A stretch of DNA of 64,000 bases, taken from assembly GCF_003610235.1 (NCBI RefSeq), contig NZ_RAPR01000001.1, positions 7,130,001 through 7,194,000 on the forward strand, written 5' to 3'. The first letter of the stretch is position 1. Every line of letters starts with the position of its first letter. A model generated the notes under the pieces. That model did no database searches, was not told where the DNA came from, and saw only the letters and a list, made by a program, of their open reading frames with translations. The DNA comes from Catellatospora citrea. Its GTDB lineage: Bacteria > Actinomycetota > Actinomycetes > Mycobacteriales > Micromonosporaceae. Below, in pieces: positions 49,458 to 58,687 of this stretch. The position numbers and the translations under genes are program-made.

Positions 49458-50729
49458 CTACGCGGCGGTCGCCGCGGGCAGGCGCGTCCGCTCGGCCCAG
49501 CGCACGATGCCGGGTGCGAGCAGTCCTACCGCGACGAACACCCCGCCCATCAGCAGCCAGCCGGGCGTGCCCCAGGTGACGCAGAGCAGGCCGAGCACGG
49601 AGGGCGCGACGACGTTCGCGAAGCCCGTGCCGAACCCGGACACGCCGGTGTACTGGCCCTGGGCGTGCGCCGGCGCGAGCCGGAACTGCAGCTCCAGCGA
49701 GGCGGCCGCATGCCAGAGTTCGCCGACCGTGTGCGCGGCGATCCCGACGGTCAGCAGCACCACGGCGATCCATCCCGGGATCCCCGCCGTCGCGGCCATC
49801 AGCGCCATGCCGAGCAGGAAGGCCACGCCCGACCGGCGCAGCGCCCGCCCGGCGGCCGGACCGGTGTCGATGCCCCGGCTCGCCCTGACCTGCAGCGCCG
49901 CGACCAGGGCCGTGTTGACCGCCACCGCCACCCCGATGAACCAGCGCGGCGCGTCGGTGCGCAACGTGATCCACAGCGGCAGCGCGAAGACCAGCACCTG
50001 ACCCTGGATCGACATGACCGCGTCGAGCCCGGTCACCACGAGGTAGGGCGCGTCCTTGAGGACGATCCAGCGACCGGACGCATCGGACGGCACCGGCACC
50101 GGACGCAGGGACGGCAGCCTCGTGATGACGGCCGCGCACGCCACGAAACTCAGCGCGTTGCCCAGCACCAGGGCCAGGTACGCCGCCCGGGTGTCCAGCT
50201 GCACGGCGGTGCCCGCCGCCAGCGCCCCGCAGCACCCGGCCAGGTTGGCTACCGAGCGCAGGTAGGAGCGGAACGCGGTCAGGTTCGTGCCGCCGAACCC
50301 CCGCACCAGCGGCCCGCGCGCCGCCCCGCCGGCGGAGTTGGCCAACTGGGTCAGGCACACCACCACGACGAACAGCCAGAACGTGTGGACGAACACGAGC
50401 GACGCCATCGAGACGGCCCGGACGAGCAGGGTGACCAGGTAGATCTCGCGCGGCCCGCGCCGATCGGCGAGGTGCCCGACCGGCATCCCGGCCAGCATGC
50501 CGACCAGGGCGGCGATACCCATGCCCAGCGCGACCTTGGCCAGTGGGAGGCCCACCGAGCGGGTGAAGAAGAGTGCGGCGCTGGTCATGAAGACTCCGGT
50601 GCCGACCATGTTGACGAAGGTCGCCAGCGCGATCACGCGCTGCGGGCCGCGCTCGGGGATCAGCCCCCGGGCGACCAACCAGGAGCGGTGCGGTGTCGGG
50701 ACGGTGGGTTGACTGGTGGTGGTCGTCAA
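49458..50729 (-). CDS. MFS transporter
   Basis: A 423-residue transporter with about twelve membrane segments. GHLADRRGPREIYL matches the conserved loop 2-3 motif. Other landmarks are LANSAGGAARGPLVRGFGG and QGQYTGVSGFGTG late in the protein. It resembles drug or metabolite exporters. The start is a TTG with GGAAGGA about ten bases upstream. It lies 66 bases downstream of the aldo/keto reductase gene and could share its transcript. Confidence 0.85.
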   Translation of the reverse strand: MTTTTSQPTVPTPHRSWLVARGLIPERGPQRVIALATFVNMVGTGVFMTSAALFFTRSVGLPLAKVALGMGIAALVGMLAGMPVGHLADRRGPREIYLVTLLVRAVSMASLVFVHTFWLFVVVVCLTQLANSAGGAARGPLVRGFGGTNLTAFRSYLRSVANLAGCCGALAAGTAVQLDTRAAYLALVLGNALSFVACAAVITRLPSLRPVPVPSDASGRWIVLKDAPYLVVTGLDAVMSIQGQVLVFALPLWITLRTDAPRWFIGVAVAVNTALVAALQVRASRGIDTGPAAGRALRRSGVAFLLGMALMAATAGIPGWIAVVLLTVGIAAHTVGELWHAAASLELQFRLAPAHAQGQYTGVSGFGTGFANVVAPSVLGLLCVTWGTPGWLLMGGVFVAVGLLAPGIVRWAERTRLPAATAA

Positions 50730-50795
50730 GAGACGCGGTTCCTTCCCCCGTGGAATGAACTGATCGGATGCGACCGGCCGATGGCCGGTCCGGCG

Positions 50796-51674
50796 CTACT
50801 CCAGGCTCGCCAGCTCCTCGGGCGACAGGCGCAGCGCCCCGGCGGCGATGTTCTCCACCAGGTGGTCCGGGTTGCCGGTGCCGGGGATGGCCAGCATGTG
50901 CGGGCCGCGGCTGAGCGTCCACGCGATCCGCACCTGCGCCGCCGTCACGCCGTGCGCCTGCGCCACCGCCAGGACCGTTTCGTTGCGGGCGACCCCGCCG
51001 GACTCCTTGCCCTCACCGGCGACCGAGAAGAACGGCACGAACGCGACGCCCTGCTCGCCGCAGGCACGCAGGAACTCGTCGTGCATCCGCCTGGTGTCGA
51101 CGCCGTACGGGTTCTGCACGCTCACCACCGGGGCGATGGCCTGCGCCTGGGCCAGGTGCTGCGGCCGGATGTTGGACAGGCCCAGGTGCCGGATCAGGCC
51201 GGCGTCGCGCAGCTCGGCCAGCGCGCCGAAGTGCTCGGCGACCGAGTCCAGGCCGTGCTGGCGCAGGTAGACGACGTCCAGGTGGTCCCGGCCCAGCTGG
51301 CGCAGGTTCTCCTCGACCTGCCCGCGCAACTGGTCGGGACGGGCCAGCGGCAGCCACTCGCCGGACGGGTCCCGGCCGGGCCCGACCTTCGCGGCGATGA
51401 CGACGTCGTCGGCGTACGGGGCCAGCGCCCGGTTGATCAGCTCGTTGGCCGAGCGCAGCGGCGAGAAGTAGAACGCCGCCGTGTCGATGTGGTTCACGCC
51501 GAGCTCGACGGCGCGCCGCAGCACACCGATGACCCGGTCGCGGTCGCTGGCGGCGCCGTAGCCGTAGTTGGCGCCGCCCGGCAGCCGCATCGCGCCGAAT
51601 CCGATCCGGTTGACGGTCAGGTCGCCGAGCGTCCAGGTGCCCGCCGAGCTCGCATTGATCAGGGGAGTAGGCAT
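50796..51674 (-). CDS. Aldo/keto reductase
   Basis: A 292-residue NADPH-dependent oxidoreductase with the (beta/alpha)8 AKR fold. Catalytic residues are Asp and Tyr in NHIDTAAFYFS, Lys in VIAAKVGPG, and His in YLRQHGLD. The cofactor region includes PGTGNPDHLVEN. It resembles the YdjG/oxidoreductase branch; the physiological substrate is unknown. It sits directly upstream of the MFS gene. Confidence 0.9.
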   Translation of the reverse strand: MPTPLINASSAGTWTLGDLTVNRIGFGAMRLPGGANYGYGAASDRDRVIGVLRRAVELGVNHIDTAAFYFSPLRSANELINRALAPYADDVVIAAKVGPGRDPSGEWLPLARPDQLRGQVEENLRQLGRDHLDVVYLRQHGLDSVAEHFGALAELRDAGLIRHLGLSNIRPQHLAQAQAIAPVVSVQNPYGVDTRRMHDEFLRACGEQGVAFVPFFSVAGEGKESGGVARNETVLAVAQAHGVTAAQVRIAWTLSRGPHMLAIPGTGNPDHLVENIAAGALRLSPEELASLE

Positions 51675-51746
51675 CGGCTGACCATAGCCACCGTCATTGA
51701 GCTGCGCAGTCCCTCAAGTGCCCGATGGCGCAATGCCAAGATCCTT

Positions 51747-51774
51747 GTTAGATTATTAACGTCGGGAGAGCGCT
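51747..51774. promoter_or_regulatory. Regulatory region before the second epoxide hydrolase
   Basis: An AT-rich inverted repeat GTTA-GATTAT-TAAC (51747-51760) is followed by GGGAGAGCGCT. The latter matches nine of twelve bases of the LacI operator found elsewhere in the window. Its use as a site is uncertain. Confidence 0.35.
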
Positions 51775-51903
51775 GCGACCGAGTGTCAGGGATCGCCGTT
51801 CCGGCAACTCCGCACCCCCGTTCCGCCCTACCATGAGGCGAACGGGGACCTGCAGGCCGAGGTCGTTCCCGGGATTCCGAACAGCACAGCGAGGAACGCC
51901 GCC

Positions 51904-53118
51904 ATGTCCGCTGGCACCGCGGCGTCGGCGATCCGGCCGTTCCGGGTCGTGATCCCCGACGCCGAACTCCAGGACCTGCAAGCCCGGATCATGCATACGC
52001 GCTGGCCCGACCGGGAGACCGTCGACGACCAGGCGCAGGGCACCCAGCTGGCCACCATCCAGGAACTCGCCCGCTACTGGGCCGAGGAGTACGACTGGCG
52101 CCGGTGCGAGGTTCGGCTGAACTCCCTGCCGAACTTCCTTACGGAGATCGACGGGCTCGACATCCACTTCCTCCACGTCCGCTCCCGGCACGAGAACGCC
52201 CTGCCGATCATCATCTCGCACGGGTGGCCCTACTCGGTCGTCTCGCTACTGAAGATCATCGAGCCGCTGACCGACCCGACCGCGCACGGCGGCAGCGCCG
52301 ACGACGCCTTCCATGTGGTCATCCCGTCGCTGCCCGGATACGGGTTCTCGGGCAAGCCGACCACCACCGGCTGGGGCCCCGACCGCATCGGCCGGGCCTG
52401 GGGAGCCCTCATGCAGCGCCTCGGCTACGACCGGTACGTCGCGCAGGGCGGCGACTGGGGCGCGATCGTCGTCGACCTGATGGCCGCGCAGGAGGTGGCC
52501 GGGCTGGTCGGGATGCACACCAACATGGCCTGTGCGGTGCCGGCCGAGCTCGACAGGCTGTTCCAGCAGAACATCGTCGGCGCGGCCGACGCGCTCGCGA
52601 ACCTGCCGACCGGACTGTCCGATGAGGAACGGGCCGCGTGCGAGCAGCTCGACTTCCTGTGGAAGCACGTCACGTACGCGCTGCAGATGGGGTCCCGGCC
52701 GCAGACACTGACCGGGCTGGCCGACTCGCCCACCTTCCTCGCGTCGTGGATGCTCGACCTCGACCCGCGGACCCTCGCGCTGATCACACGGTCCTTCGCC
52801 GGCGTGCCCGAGGGCCTCACCCGCGACGACGTGCTCGACAACATCACGCTGTACTGGCTGACGAACACCGGGGTCTCCTCGGCGCGCCTGTACGCCGAGA
52901 ACAGGTTCTCGTTCTTCGCCGTCAAGGGCGTGCGGATCCCGGTCGCCGTGAGCGTCTTCCCCGACGAGATCTACGCTCCGCCCCGGAGCTGGGCGGAGCA
53001 GGCATACCCGGGGCTCGTCCACTACCGCCGACTGCCCAAGGGCGGACACTTCCCGGCCTGGGAGCAGCCGGCGGCGTTCGTGGACGAGGTCCGCACCGGT
53101 CTGCGGTCGCTGCGGTAG
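51904..53118 (+). CDS. Epoxide hydrolase with EHN domain (second paralog)
   Basis: A 404-residue alpha/beta-hydrolase. It has the EHN domain (about 10-110), HGWP at 106-109 and nucleophile Asp184 in the canonical QGGDWGA. The acid is probably in SVFPDEIY, and the histidine in KGGHFPAWEQP. It shares layout and several blocks with the hydrolase at 12.9 kb but has a longer N-terminus and a different cap region. It has no adjacent regulator gene. Confidence 0.92.
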   Translation: MSAGTAASAIRPFRVVIPDAELQDLQARIMHTRWPDRETVDDQAQGTQLATIQELARYWAEEYDWRRCEVRLNSLPNFLTEIDGLDIHFLHVRSRHENALPIIISHGWPYSVVSLLKIIEPLTDPTAHGGSADDAFHVVIPSLPGYGFSGKPTTTGWGPDRIGRAWGALMQRLGYDRYVAQGGDWGAIVVDLMAAQEVAGLVGMHTNMACAVPAELDRLFQQNIVGAADALANLPTGLSDEERAACEQLDFLWKHVTYALQMGSRPQTLTGLADSPTFLASWMLDLDPRTLALITRSFAGVPEGLTRDDVLDNITLYWLTNTGVSSARLYAENRFSFFAVKGVRIPVAVSVFPDEIYAPPRSWAEQAYPGLVHYRRLPKGGHFPAWEQPAAFVDEVRTGLRSLR

Positions 53119-53135
53119 GCCGGTGACGCCGCGGC

Positions 53136-53864
53136 TCAGGGGCGGCGGCGCTCCTGCGGCACCACGACGGCGGCAGGCTGGCGGCGCACCACCGCGGGCT
53201 GCTTGTGCTCGGGTGCCGACACCTCGGCGAAGTGCTCGTCCTCGTCGCCCTCGGGGGCGGGGTGCTCGTCCAGGTCGAGGGCGTCGAGCTGGCTGTTCAT
53301 GAACTTGCGCAGCCGGGCCCGGTAGTCGCGGTCGAAGTTCTGCAGCGCCTCGATGCGCCGCTGCAGCACCGAGCGCTTGCCCTCCAGGCTGCCCACCACG
53401 TCCTCGTACTGCTGCAGGGCGTCGCGCTCCAGCTCGTCGGCCTTCGCCTGGGCCGCCTCCACGATCTTCGTCGCGGTGGCGCGGGCGTCGGCGACCACCT
53501 GCTCGGTCTCCCGGCGGGCGCTGTCGGCGTGGGCCTGCGCCTCGCGGCTGATCTCCACGGACCTCGCCTGCGCGGCGGCCTGGATCTGCGCCGCCTCCTG
53601 CCGGGCGCTCTCCACGATGCCCCGCGCGTCGCGGGCCAGGTCGTCGGCCTTGGCCCGGGCGTCGTTCTTGATCCGGTCGGCCTCGGCCTGCGCGTTGCCG
53701 ACGTGCTCGTCGGCGGTGCGCCGAGCCAACACCAGCACCTGCAGCGCCTGCCGCTCCGCCTCCGGGTCGGCCAGCACGCTACTGGTCTGCTCCTCCATGG
53801 GCTCGTTCTCCGCCGGGCCGCTGAACAGGCCCTTCACTCGACCCTTCAACCGGTTGTCGGTCAT
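53136..53864 (-). CDS. DivIVA/Scy-like coiled-coil protein
   Basis: A 242-residue cytoplasmic protein. Residues about 30-190 form a long coiled coil with repeated AxAxADxxxxDA patterns (NAQAEADRIKNDARAKADDL and the following repeats), then an acidic stretch and a Pro/Arg tail. It resembles actinobacterial DivIVA-domain and Scy/FilP-type cytoskeletal proteins at cell poles, although the DivIVA N-terminal hook is not clear. It is followed by a convergent gene. Confidence 0.75.
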   Translation of the reverse strand: MTDNRLKGRVKGLFSGPAENEPMEEQTSSVLADPEAERQALQVLVLARRTADEHVGNAQAEADRIKNDARAKADDLARDARGIVESARQEAAQIQAAAQARSVEISREAQAHADSARRETEQVVADARATATKIVEAAQAKADELERDALQQYEDVVGSLEGKRSVLQRRIEALQNFDRDYRARLRKFMNSQLDALDLDEHPAPEGDEDEHFAEVSAPEHKQPAVVRRQPAAVVVPQERRRP

Positions 53865-54024
53865 CGCAGGTTCTCCTCACCCCAGTGTTCGCAACGCCGC
53901 GACTCCCGCCGGCCCGGGTCGGCGTTCCCGATCAGCCTGCACCGTCGAGAACAGCGCCGATGGTAGTCGTCCCGCCGCTGGCGGGGAAGGTGCGTCACCC
54001 GCTCCGCCGACCCGCGGGACGCGC

Positions 54025-54070
54025 GGCCTGCACCTGCGTCGATGTGCGCACATCCCGACAGGCGCAGGCC
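54025..54070 (-). terminator. Hairpin after the cytochrome P450 gene
   Basis: An outer stem of GGCCTGC with GCAGGCC encloses the perfect inner palindrome GATGTGCGCACATC (54041-54054). It lies directly past the P450 stop. Confidence 0.55.
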
Positions 54071-54071
54071 G

Positions 54072-55391
54072 TCACGTCCCGTCGAGCACCATGCGGATGC
54101 CGTGCCGGGCCCGCAGCGTGCTGCGCGCGCGTTCGCGTACCGGCCGCCGGTCCGCCCGGCGCGGCCGGAACTCGCGGCTGAGCTGCGAAACCACCAGCTG
54201 CATCTCCAACAGCGCCAGCGGGCGTCCGATGCAGAGCCGCTGCCCGCCGCCGAACGGGAAGTAGGCGTGCCGGTGCGCGGGCGGCCCGGCCGCCCAGCGG
54301 TCGGGGTCGAACGTCGACGGGTCGGGCCAGAACTCCGGCAGCCGGTGGGTGAGCCACGGCACCAGCAGGATCGCCGCGCCGCCGGGAACGACGTGCCCGT
54401 CGAATTCGTCGGTTTCGCGGCTGCTGCGCAGAACCTCCCAGAACGGCGGGTAGAGCCGCAGGACCTCGTCCAGGACCTGCCGGGTGTACGGCAGGGCGGC
54501 CACATCGCCGGGGCAGGCAGCCGCCACCTCCGCGCGCACCCGGTCGCCGACCTGCGGATGGCGGTCCAGCAGGTGCCAGGTCCACGCCAGCGTGTGCGCG
54601 GTCGCCTCGTACCCGCCGAACAGCAGCGTCATCACCTCGTCGCGCAGCTGCCGGGGCGACATGGCGCCGGTGTCCACGGCCTGCTGGAGCATGCCGAGCA
54701 CGTCGGTGCGCGCCGGGTCGTGCCGGTCGACGAGCCGGGCCACGATCTCCTCCAGCGCGGCCAGGGCCCGCAGCGCCCGTGCCCGGCCGGGCAGCGGCGT
54801 CGCCGGCGGCAGCGTGAACGTGGCGAACCGCAGTCCGACGTGTTCGAGCACGACGCCGAACGCGCGGCCGGTCGTGGCCAGCTCGTCGGCGCCGAGCCGC
54901 ACCCCGAACATCGCGGTGGCCATGAGGTCCAGCGTGAGCACGGTCATCTCCGACTCGAACTCCAGCACCGTGCCGTCGCGCCGGGCGAGCCGCCACCGCC
55001 GCGCGTGGTCCTCGATCACCTCCAGCATCGCGTCGACCGCGGTGCGCAGCAGGTCGGCGTGGAAGCCCGGCTGCATCACGCGCCGCTGCGCGTGCCAGCT
55101 CTCGCCGTCGTTGAGCACGAGCCCGTTGCCGAACAGGAAGTCCGCCCGGCCGAAGAGCCTGCCCTTCCAGTGGTTGGCGTTGCGGGTCACCAGCACCCGC
55201 TCGACGTGGTCGGGATGCGCCAGCAGGTAGACGGCGCCGCTGAGCACGGGCAGGCGCACCACGTCGCCGTACCGGTCGCGGGCTCGGGCGAGAGTCCCCA
55301 GCGGATCACGGGCCAGCTGCGGCAGCACCCCGAGCAGTGGCACGCCGCGCGGCCCCGGCGGACCAGGGCGGGGCGCGGCACGCGGACTCAT
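54072..55391 (-). CDS. Cytochrome P450
   Basis: A 439-residue soluble P450. The I-helix reads LLFGGYEATAHTL, where Gly replaces the usual Ala of AGxxT. The ExxR motif is EVLR (309-312), PERF-like FDPDRW follows, and the heme loop is FPFGGGQRLCIG with ligand Cys387. The Pro-rich N-terminus (PRPGPPGPRGVPLLG) and overall pattern resemble class E P450s of the CYP4/CYP102-like type. Redox partners are not encoded nearby, so the substrate is unknown. Confidence 0.93.
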   Translation of the reverse strand: MSPRAAPRPGPPGPRGVPLLGVLPQLARDPLGTLARARDRYGDVVRLPVLSGAVYLLAHPDHVERVLVTRNANHWKGRLFGRADFLFGNGLVLNDGESWHAQRRVMQPGFHADLLRTAVDAMLEVIEDHARRWRLARRDGTVLEFESEMTVLTLDLMATAMFGVRLGADELATTGRAFGVVLEHVGLRFATFTLPPATPLPGRARALRALAALEEIVARLVDRHDPARTDVLGMLQQAVDTGAMSPRQLRDEVMTLLFGGYEATAHTLAWTWHLLDRHPQVGDRVRAEVAAACPGDVAALPYTRQVLDEVLRLYPPFWEVLRSSRETDEFDGHVVPGGAAILLVPWLTHRLPEFWPDPSTFDPDRWAAGPPAHRHAYFPFGGGQRLCIGRPLALLEMQLVVSQLSREFRPRRADRRPVRERARSTLRARHGIRMVLDGT

Positions 55392-55492
55392 CCTCCGACC
55401 ACCATGGACATGGCGTCAGTGTGCGTCCGCGTGCCGCGCCGTGACATCACCGGAACAGATCGATGTGCTGCTCGCGCGCCGGTCACTGTGGG

Positions 55493-55536
55493 GAAGGGCA
55501 CCTTCCACAACGCATGGCGAGGTGAAGGTGCCCTTC
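55493..55536. repeat. Inverted pair of GAAGGTGCCCTTC repeats
   Basis: GAAGGGCACCTTC (55493-55505) and its reverse complement GAAGGTGCCCTTC (55524-55536). Together they can form a larger stem with an 18-base loop. It is the same unit as at 44810-44853, located just past the ABC permease stop. Confidence 0.7.
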
Positions 55537-55539
55537 CTG

Positions 55540-56394
55540 CTAGACGTCGCGGCGGCGGATGGTGAGGAGGGCGGGGATGAGCAGGAGCAGGGGCCAGGCG
55601 GCGAGGACGAGCCAGGACTCGGTGACGGTGGCGGGGAAGTAGTCGGGGCGGGGCGGCGGCATCCAGTCCGTCACCAGGCGGCCCCAGGCGATGCCGGGCA
55701 TCAGGTGGCTCAGTTCGGCCGACCAGCGTTTGTCCGCCGAGAACATCGTCGGGAGCATCAGCAGCAGGAACGTGACGGTGACCATGGTGGTGGCGGTGTG
55801 CCGGATCAGCACGCCCAGGCACAGCCCGATCAGCGCGCACACCGGCGCGAGCAGCGCCGAGGCGGCGATGGCGCGCACCGACACCGGATCGGTGACCGAC
55901 ACGGCGGCGTCGCGTCCGGCGAGGATCGCCTGCGACACCGCGAACGAGCCGCCCGCGACGAGAACGCCGGTCACGGTCCATACCGCGGCCGTCACCACGG
56001 CCTTGGCCAGCACCACCGCACCCCGGGCGGGCACCGCCGCCGTCGTGGTCCGGATCAGGCCGCTGCCGTACTCCGACACCACGGTGAGCGCGCCGAGGCT
56101 GGCGGCGACCAGCATCAGGGTCAGGTAGCCCTCCTGCGGGAACGCGTCGCCGAGGGAGAACATGTGCTCCCGCCGGGCCTCGGGGTCGTAGAAGGGGAAG
56201 TTGTCGTAGTCGGCCTTGGCCGCCAGCGCCGCCGCGCCGACGACGAACAGCGTGGCCAGGCCGAGCGTCCACGGGGTGGACCGCAGCGACCACAGCTTGA
56301 TCCACTCAGCGGCGACCAGGTCGGTGAAGCGGGCCCGCGGCGCGGCGGCGCGGGTGCGGGCGGCGGGCGGGGCCGGGTGCAGGGACGTGGTCAT
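55540..56394 (-). CDS. ABC-2 type exporter permease
   Basis: A 284-residue permease with six membrane segments. The N-terminal AAEWIKLWSLRSTPWTL and later SLGALTVVSEYGSGLIRTT are standard for actinobacterial ABC-2 permeases. It overlaps the ATPase gene by four bases. It is probably part of a peptide or drug resistance exporter under the divergent two-component system. Confidence 0.9.
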   Translation of the reverse strand: MTTSLHPAPPAARTRAAAPRARFTDLVAAEWIKLWSLRSTPWTLGLATLFVVGAAALAAKADYDNFPFYDPEARREHMFSLGDAFPQEGYLTLMLVAASLGALTVVSEYGSGLIRTTTAAVPARGAVVLAKAVVTAAVWTVTGVLVAGGSFAVSQAILAGRDAAVSVTDPVSVRAIAASALLAPVCALIGLCLGVLIRHTATTMVTVTFLLLMLPTMFSADKRWSAELSHLMPGIAWGRLVTDWMPPPRPDYFPATVTESWLVLAAWPLLLLIPALLTIRRRDV

Positions 56395-57296
56395 CGCGAC
56401 CCGGCCAGGTGGTCGGCGTGACCGGCGGTGATCTCCATGAAGGCTTCCTCCAGGGTGGCGGTGCGGGTGGTCAGCTCGTGCAGTTCGACGGCGTTGGCGA
56501 AGGCGAGCGCGCCGATGCGCTCGGCGGGCAGCCCGCGTACGGCGAGGTGGTCGGGTGCGGCGTCGACGGCCGCACCCGCCGCGGTCAGCGCGGCGGCGAG
56601 CACGGCCGCCTGCGGGGTGCGTACGGTGACCCGCTGCCGGGTGCCGCGGTCGGCGAACGCGCGCAGCGGTTCGGCGGCGATGAGCCGGCCCTGGCCGATG
56701 ACGACCAGCTGGTCTGCGGTGTGCTCCATCTCGGTCATCAGGTGGCTGGACAGGAACACGGTGCGGCCCTGCGCGGCCAGCCGCCGGAACAGGTGGCGCA
56801 CCCAGCGCACGCCCTCCGGGTCCATGCCGTTGATCGGCTCGTCGAACATCAGCACCGGCGGGTCGCCCAGCAGCGCCGCCGCGATGCCCAGCCGCTGCTT
56901 CATGCCCAGCGAGAACGCGCCGACGCGGCGGTGTGCGGCGTCGGTCAGCCCCACCTCGGCCAGGACTTCGCCGACCCGGCGCCGGCCGATGCCGTTGCTG
57001 CGGGCCAGGGCGTGCAGGTGGGCCGCGGCGCTGCGCCCGCCGTGCACCTGCTGCGCGTCGAGCAGTGCGCCGACGTGATGCAGGCCGCGCCGGTGCGAGC
57101 GGAACGGCACCCCGCCGACGGTGGCCGCGCCGCTGGTGGGTGCGTCCAGGCCCAGGATGACCCGCAGCGTGGTGGTCTTGCCTGCGCCGTTCGGGCCGAG
57201 GAAGCCGGTGACATGCCCGGGCCGCACGGTGAAGGACAGGTCGTCGACGGCGGTCTTGCCGCCGTAGCGCTTGGTCAGGCCGATGACTTCGATCAT
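56391..57296 (-). CDS. ABC exporter ATP-binding protein
   Basis: A 301-residue ABC ATPase. Walker A is GPNGAGKTT, the signature is FSLGMKQRLGIA (a variant of LSGGQ), Walker B is VLMFDEP, and the switch His is in SSHLM. The C-terminal domain is typical of DrrA/BcrA-type exporters. AGGATC lies eight bases before the ATG. It pairs with the overlapping permease and is divergent from a histidine kinase gene. Confidence 0.93.
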   Translation of the reverse strand: MIEVIGLTKRYGGKTAVDDLSFTVRPGHVTGFLGPNGAGKTTTLRVILGLDAPTSGAATVGGVPFRSHRRGLHHVGALLDAQQVHGGRSAAAHLHALARSNGIGRRRVGEVLAEVGLTDAAHRRVGAFSLGMKQRLGIAAALLGDPPVLMFDEPINGMDPEGVRWVRHLFRRLAAQGRTVFLSSHLMTEMEHTADQLVVIGQGRLIAAEPLRAFADRGTRQRVTVRTPQAAVLAAALTAAGAAVDAAPDHLAVRGLPAERIGALAFANAVELHELTTRTATLEEAFMEITAGHADHLAGSR

Positions 57297-57427
57297 GAGA
57301 ACGATCCTGTCCGGCGCGGCGGCCGCGGGCATCGGGCCGTGGACGGCAAGCGCGTGGCGGCACTCATCCCGGGGGCGTACGCCCACGGGCCGATGCCGTG
57401 GCACGCTGACCTGGCTATCGTCGCCTC

Positions 57428-58687
57428 GTGGACACGAACCCCTCCCGTCGTCGGCTACCCTCGCCGGTGCGCACCGTGCTGGCCTGGACCGGCGCCCTGG
57501 CATCGCCGGTGCTGGTGTACTTCACGATCGCCGAAGGCGCGAAAGACGGTGCCCCGTACCTGGTGGCGTGGCTGTCCACGCGCCACCTGCTGCCGGCCCT
57601 CGCGCTGGCCGCGCCGTTCGCGCTGCTGCGCCGCCGGCCGGTGACCGCCCTCGCACTTCTGCTGCTGGGCTGCGCCGCGGCCACCGTCGCGATCCACGGC
57701 CACGACACCGCCTACCTCAGCGACATGCGCTATCTGCAGATCATCGCGATCGACCTCGCGGTGGCGGTCGTCGCGGCGAACCGGTCGCGTCGGCTCTCCG
57801 CCACCGTGGCCGTCGGCGCGCTCCTCGTCCAGGTTCTCATCGGCTACGCCAACGGCCCGCACACGCCCGTCTACGAGTTCGAGATCCCCACCCTGGCCAT
57901 GGCCTTCGCCTGGACCGTCGGCAACTCGGTGCGGGCCCGCCGCGAGCACGCCGAGGCGATCCGGATCCGGACCGCGAGCCAGGGCGCCACCGAGGAACGC
58001 CTGCGCATCGCCCGGGAACTGCACGACATGGTCGCGCACAGCATCGGCGTCATCGCCATCCAGGCGGGCATGGGCCGCCGCGTCATCGACTCCCAGCCGG
58101 ACGAGGCCCGCAACGCCCTGCAGGCCATCGAGGAGACCAGCCGCGAGACCCTCGCCGGGCTGCGGCGGATGCTGGTCGGCCTGCGCCAGGACGGCCCCGG
58201 TGACGTCGCCCCGCCCGCCCCGGTGCTGGCCGACCTGGAGCGGCTGGTCGCCACCACCGCCGGCGCGGGGGTGCAGGTCGACCTGGACTGGCGCGGTGAC
58301 CGGCGGCCGCTGCCCGGCGACATCGAGCTGTCCGCGTACCGGGTGGTGCAGGAGGCCGTCACCAACGTGGTACGCCACGCGGCGACGCCACGGTGCACGG
58401 TGACCGTGGACTACCGTGCCGCCGAACTGCGGCTCGAGATCGCCGACGAGGGCCGGGGCTGCCCGCAACCCGGATCCGGCTACGGCATCACCGGTATGCG
58501 CGAGCGGGTCACCCTGCTCGGGGGCGAGTTCACCGCAGGACCATCCGCCGAGGGCGGCTTCCGGGTCGCCGCACGCCTCCCGCTGCCCGAGCCGTCGTCG
58601 CCGGTCGGCGTGCCCGCACCGGCGGCCACGGCGTCGGAGCACGCCGCCTCCGTCCTGCCCGGCACCGTGCGGGCGGAGGCACGATGA
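57428..58687 (+). CDS. Sensor histidine kinase (HisKA_3) beside ABC exporter
   Basis: A 419-residue kinase with five to six membrane segments (about 15-165). HisKA_3 carries His199 in RIARELHDMVAHS and a HATPase domain has GSGYGITGMRERVTLLGG. TATCGT lies six bases before the GTG, so the transcript is leaderless. It resembles kinases that sense cell-envelope antibiotics next to their ABC exporters. Its stop overlaps the response regulator. Confidence 0.92.
   Translation: MDTNPSRRRLPSPVRTVLAWTGALASPVLVYFTIAEGAKDGAPYLVAWLSTRHLLPALALAAPFALLRRRPVTALALLLLGCAAATVAIHGHDTAYLSDMRYLQIIAIDLAVAVVAANRSRRLSATVAVGALLVQVLIGYANGPHTPVYEFEIPTLAMAFAWTVGNSVRARREHAEAIRIRTASQGATEERLRIARELHDMVAHSIGVIAIQAGMGRRVIDSQPDEARNALQAIEETSRETLAGLRRMLVGLRQDGPGDVAPPAPVLADLERLVATTAGAGVQVDLDWRGDRRPLPGDIELSAYRVVQEAVTNVVRHAATPRCTVTVDYRAAELRLEIADEGRGCPQPGSGYGITGMRERVTLLGGEFTAGPSAEGGFRVAARLPLPEPSSPVGVPAPAATASEHAASVLPGTVRAEAR

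Noticed and set aside
49458..55391. Possible biosynthetic cluster (MFS, reductase, epoxide hydrolase, P450)
   Set aside because: The genes are on mixed strands with separate terminators, and no scaffold synthase is present.
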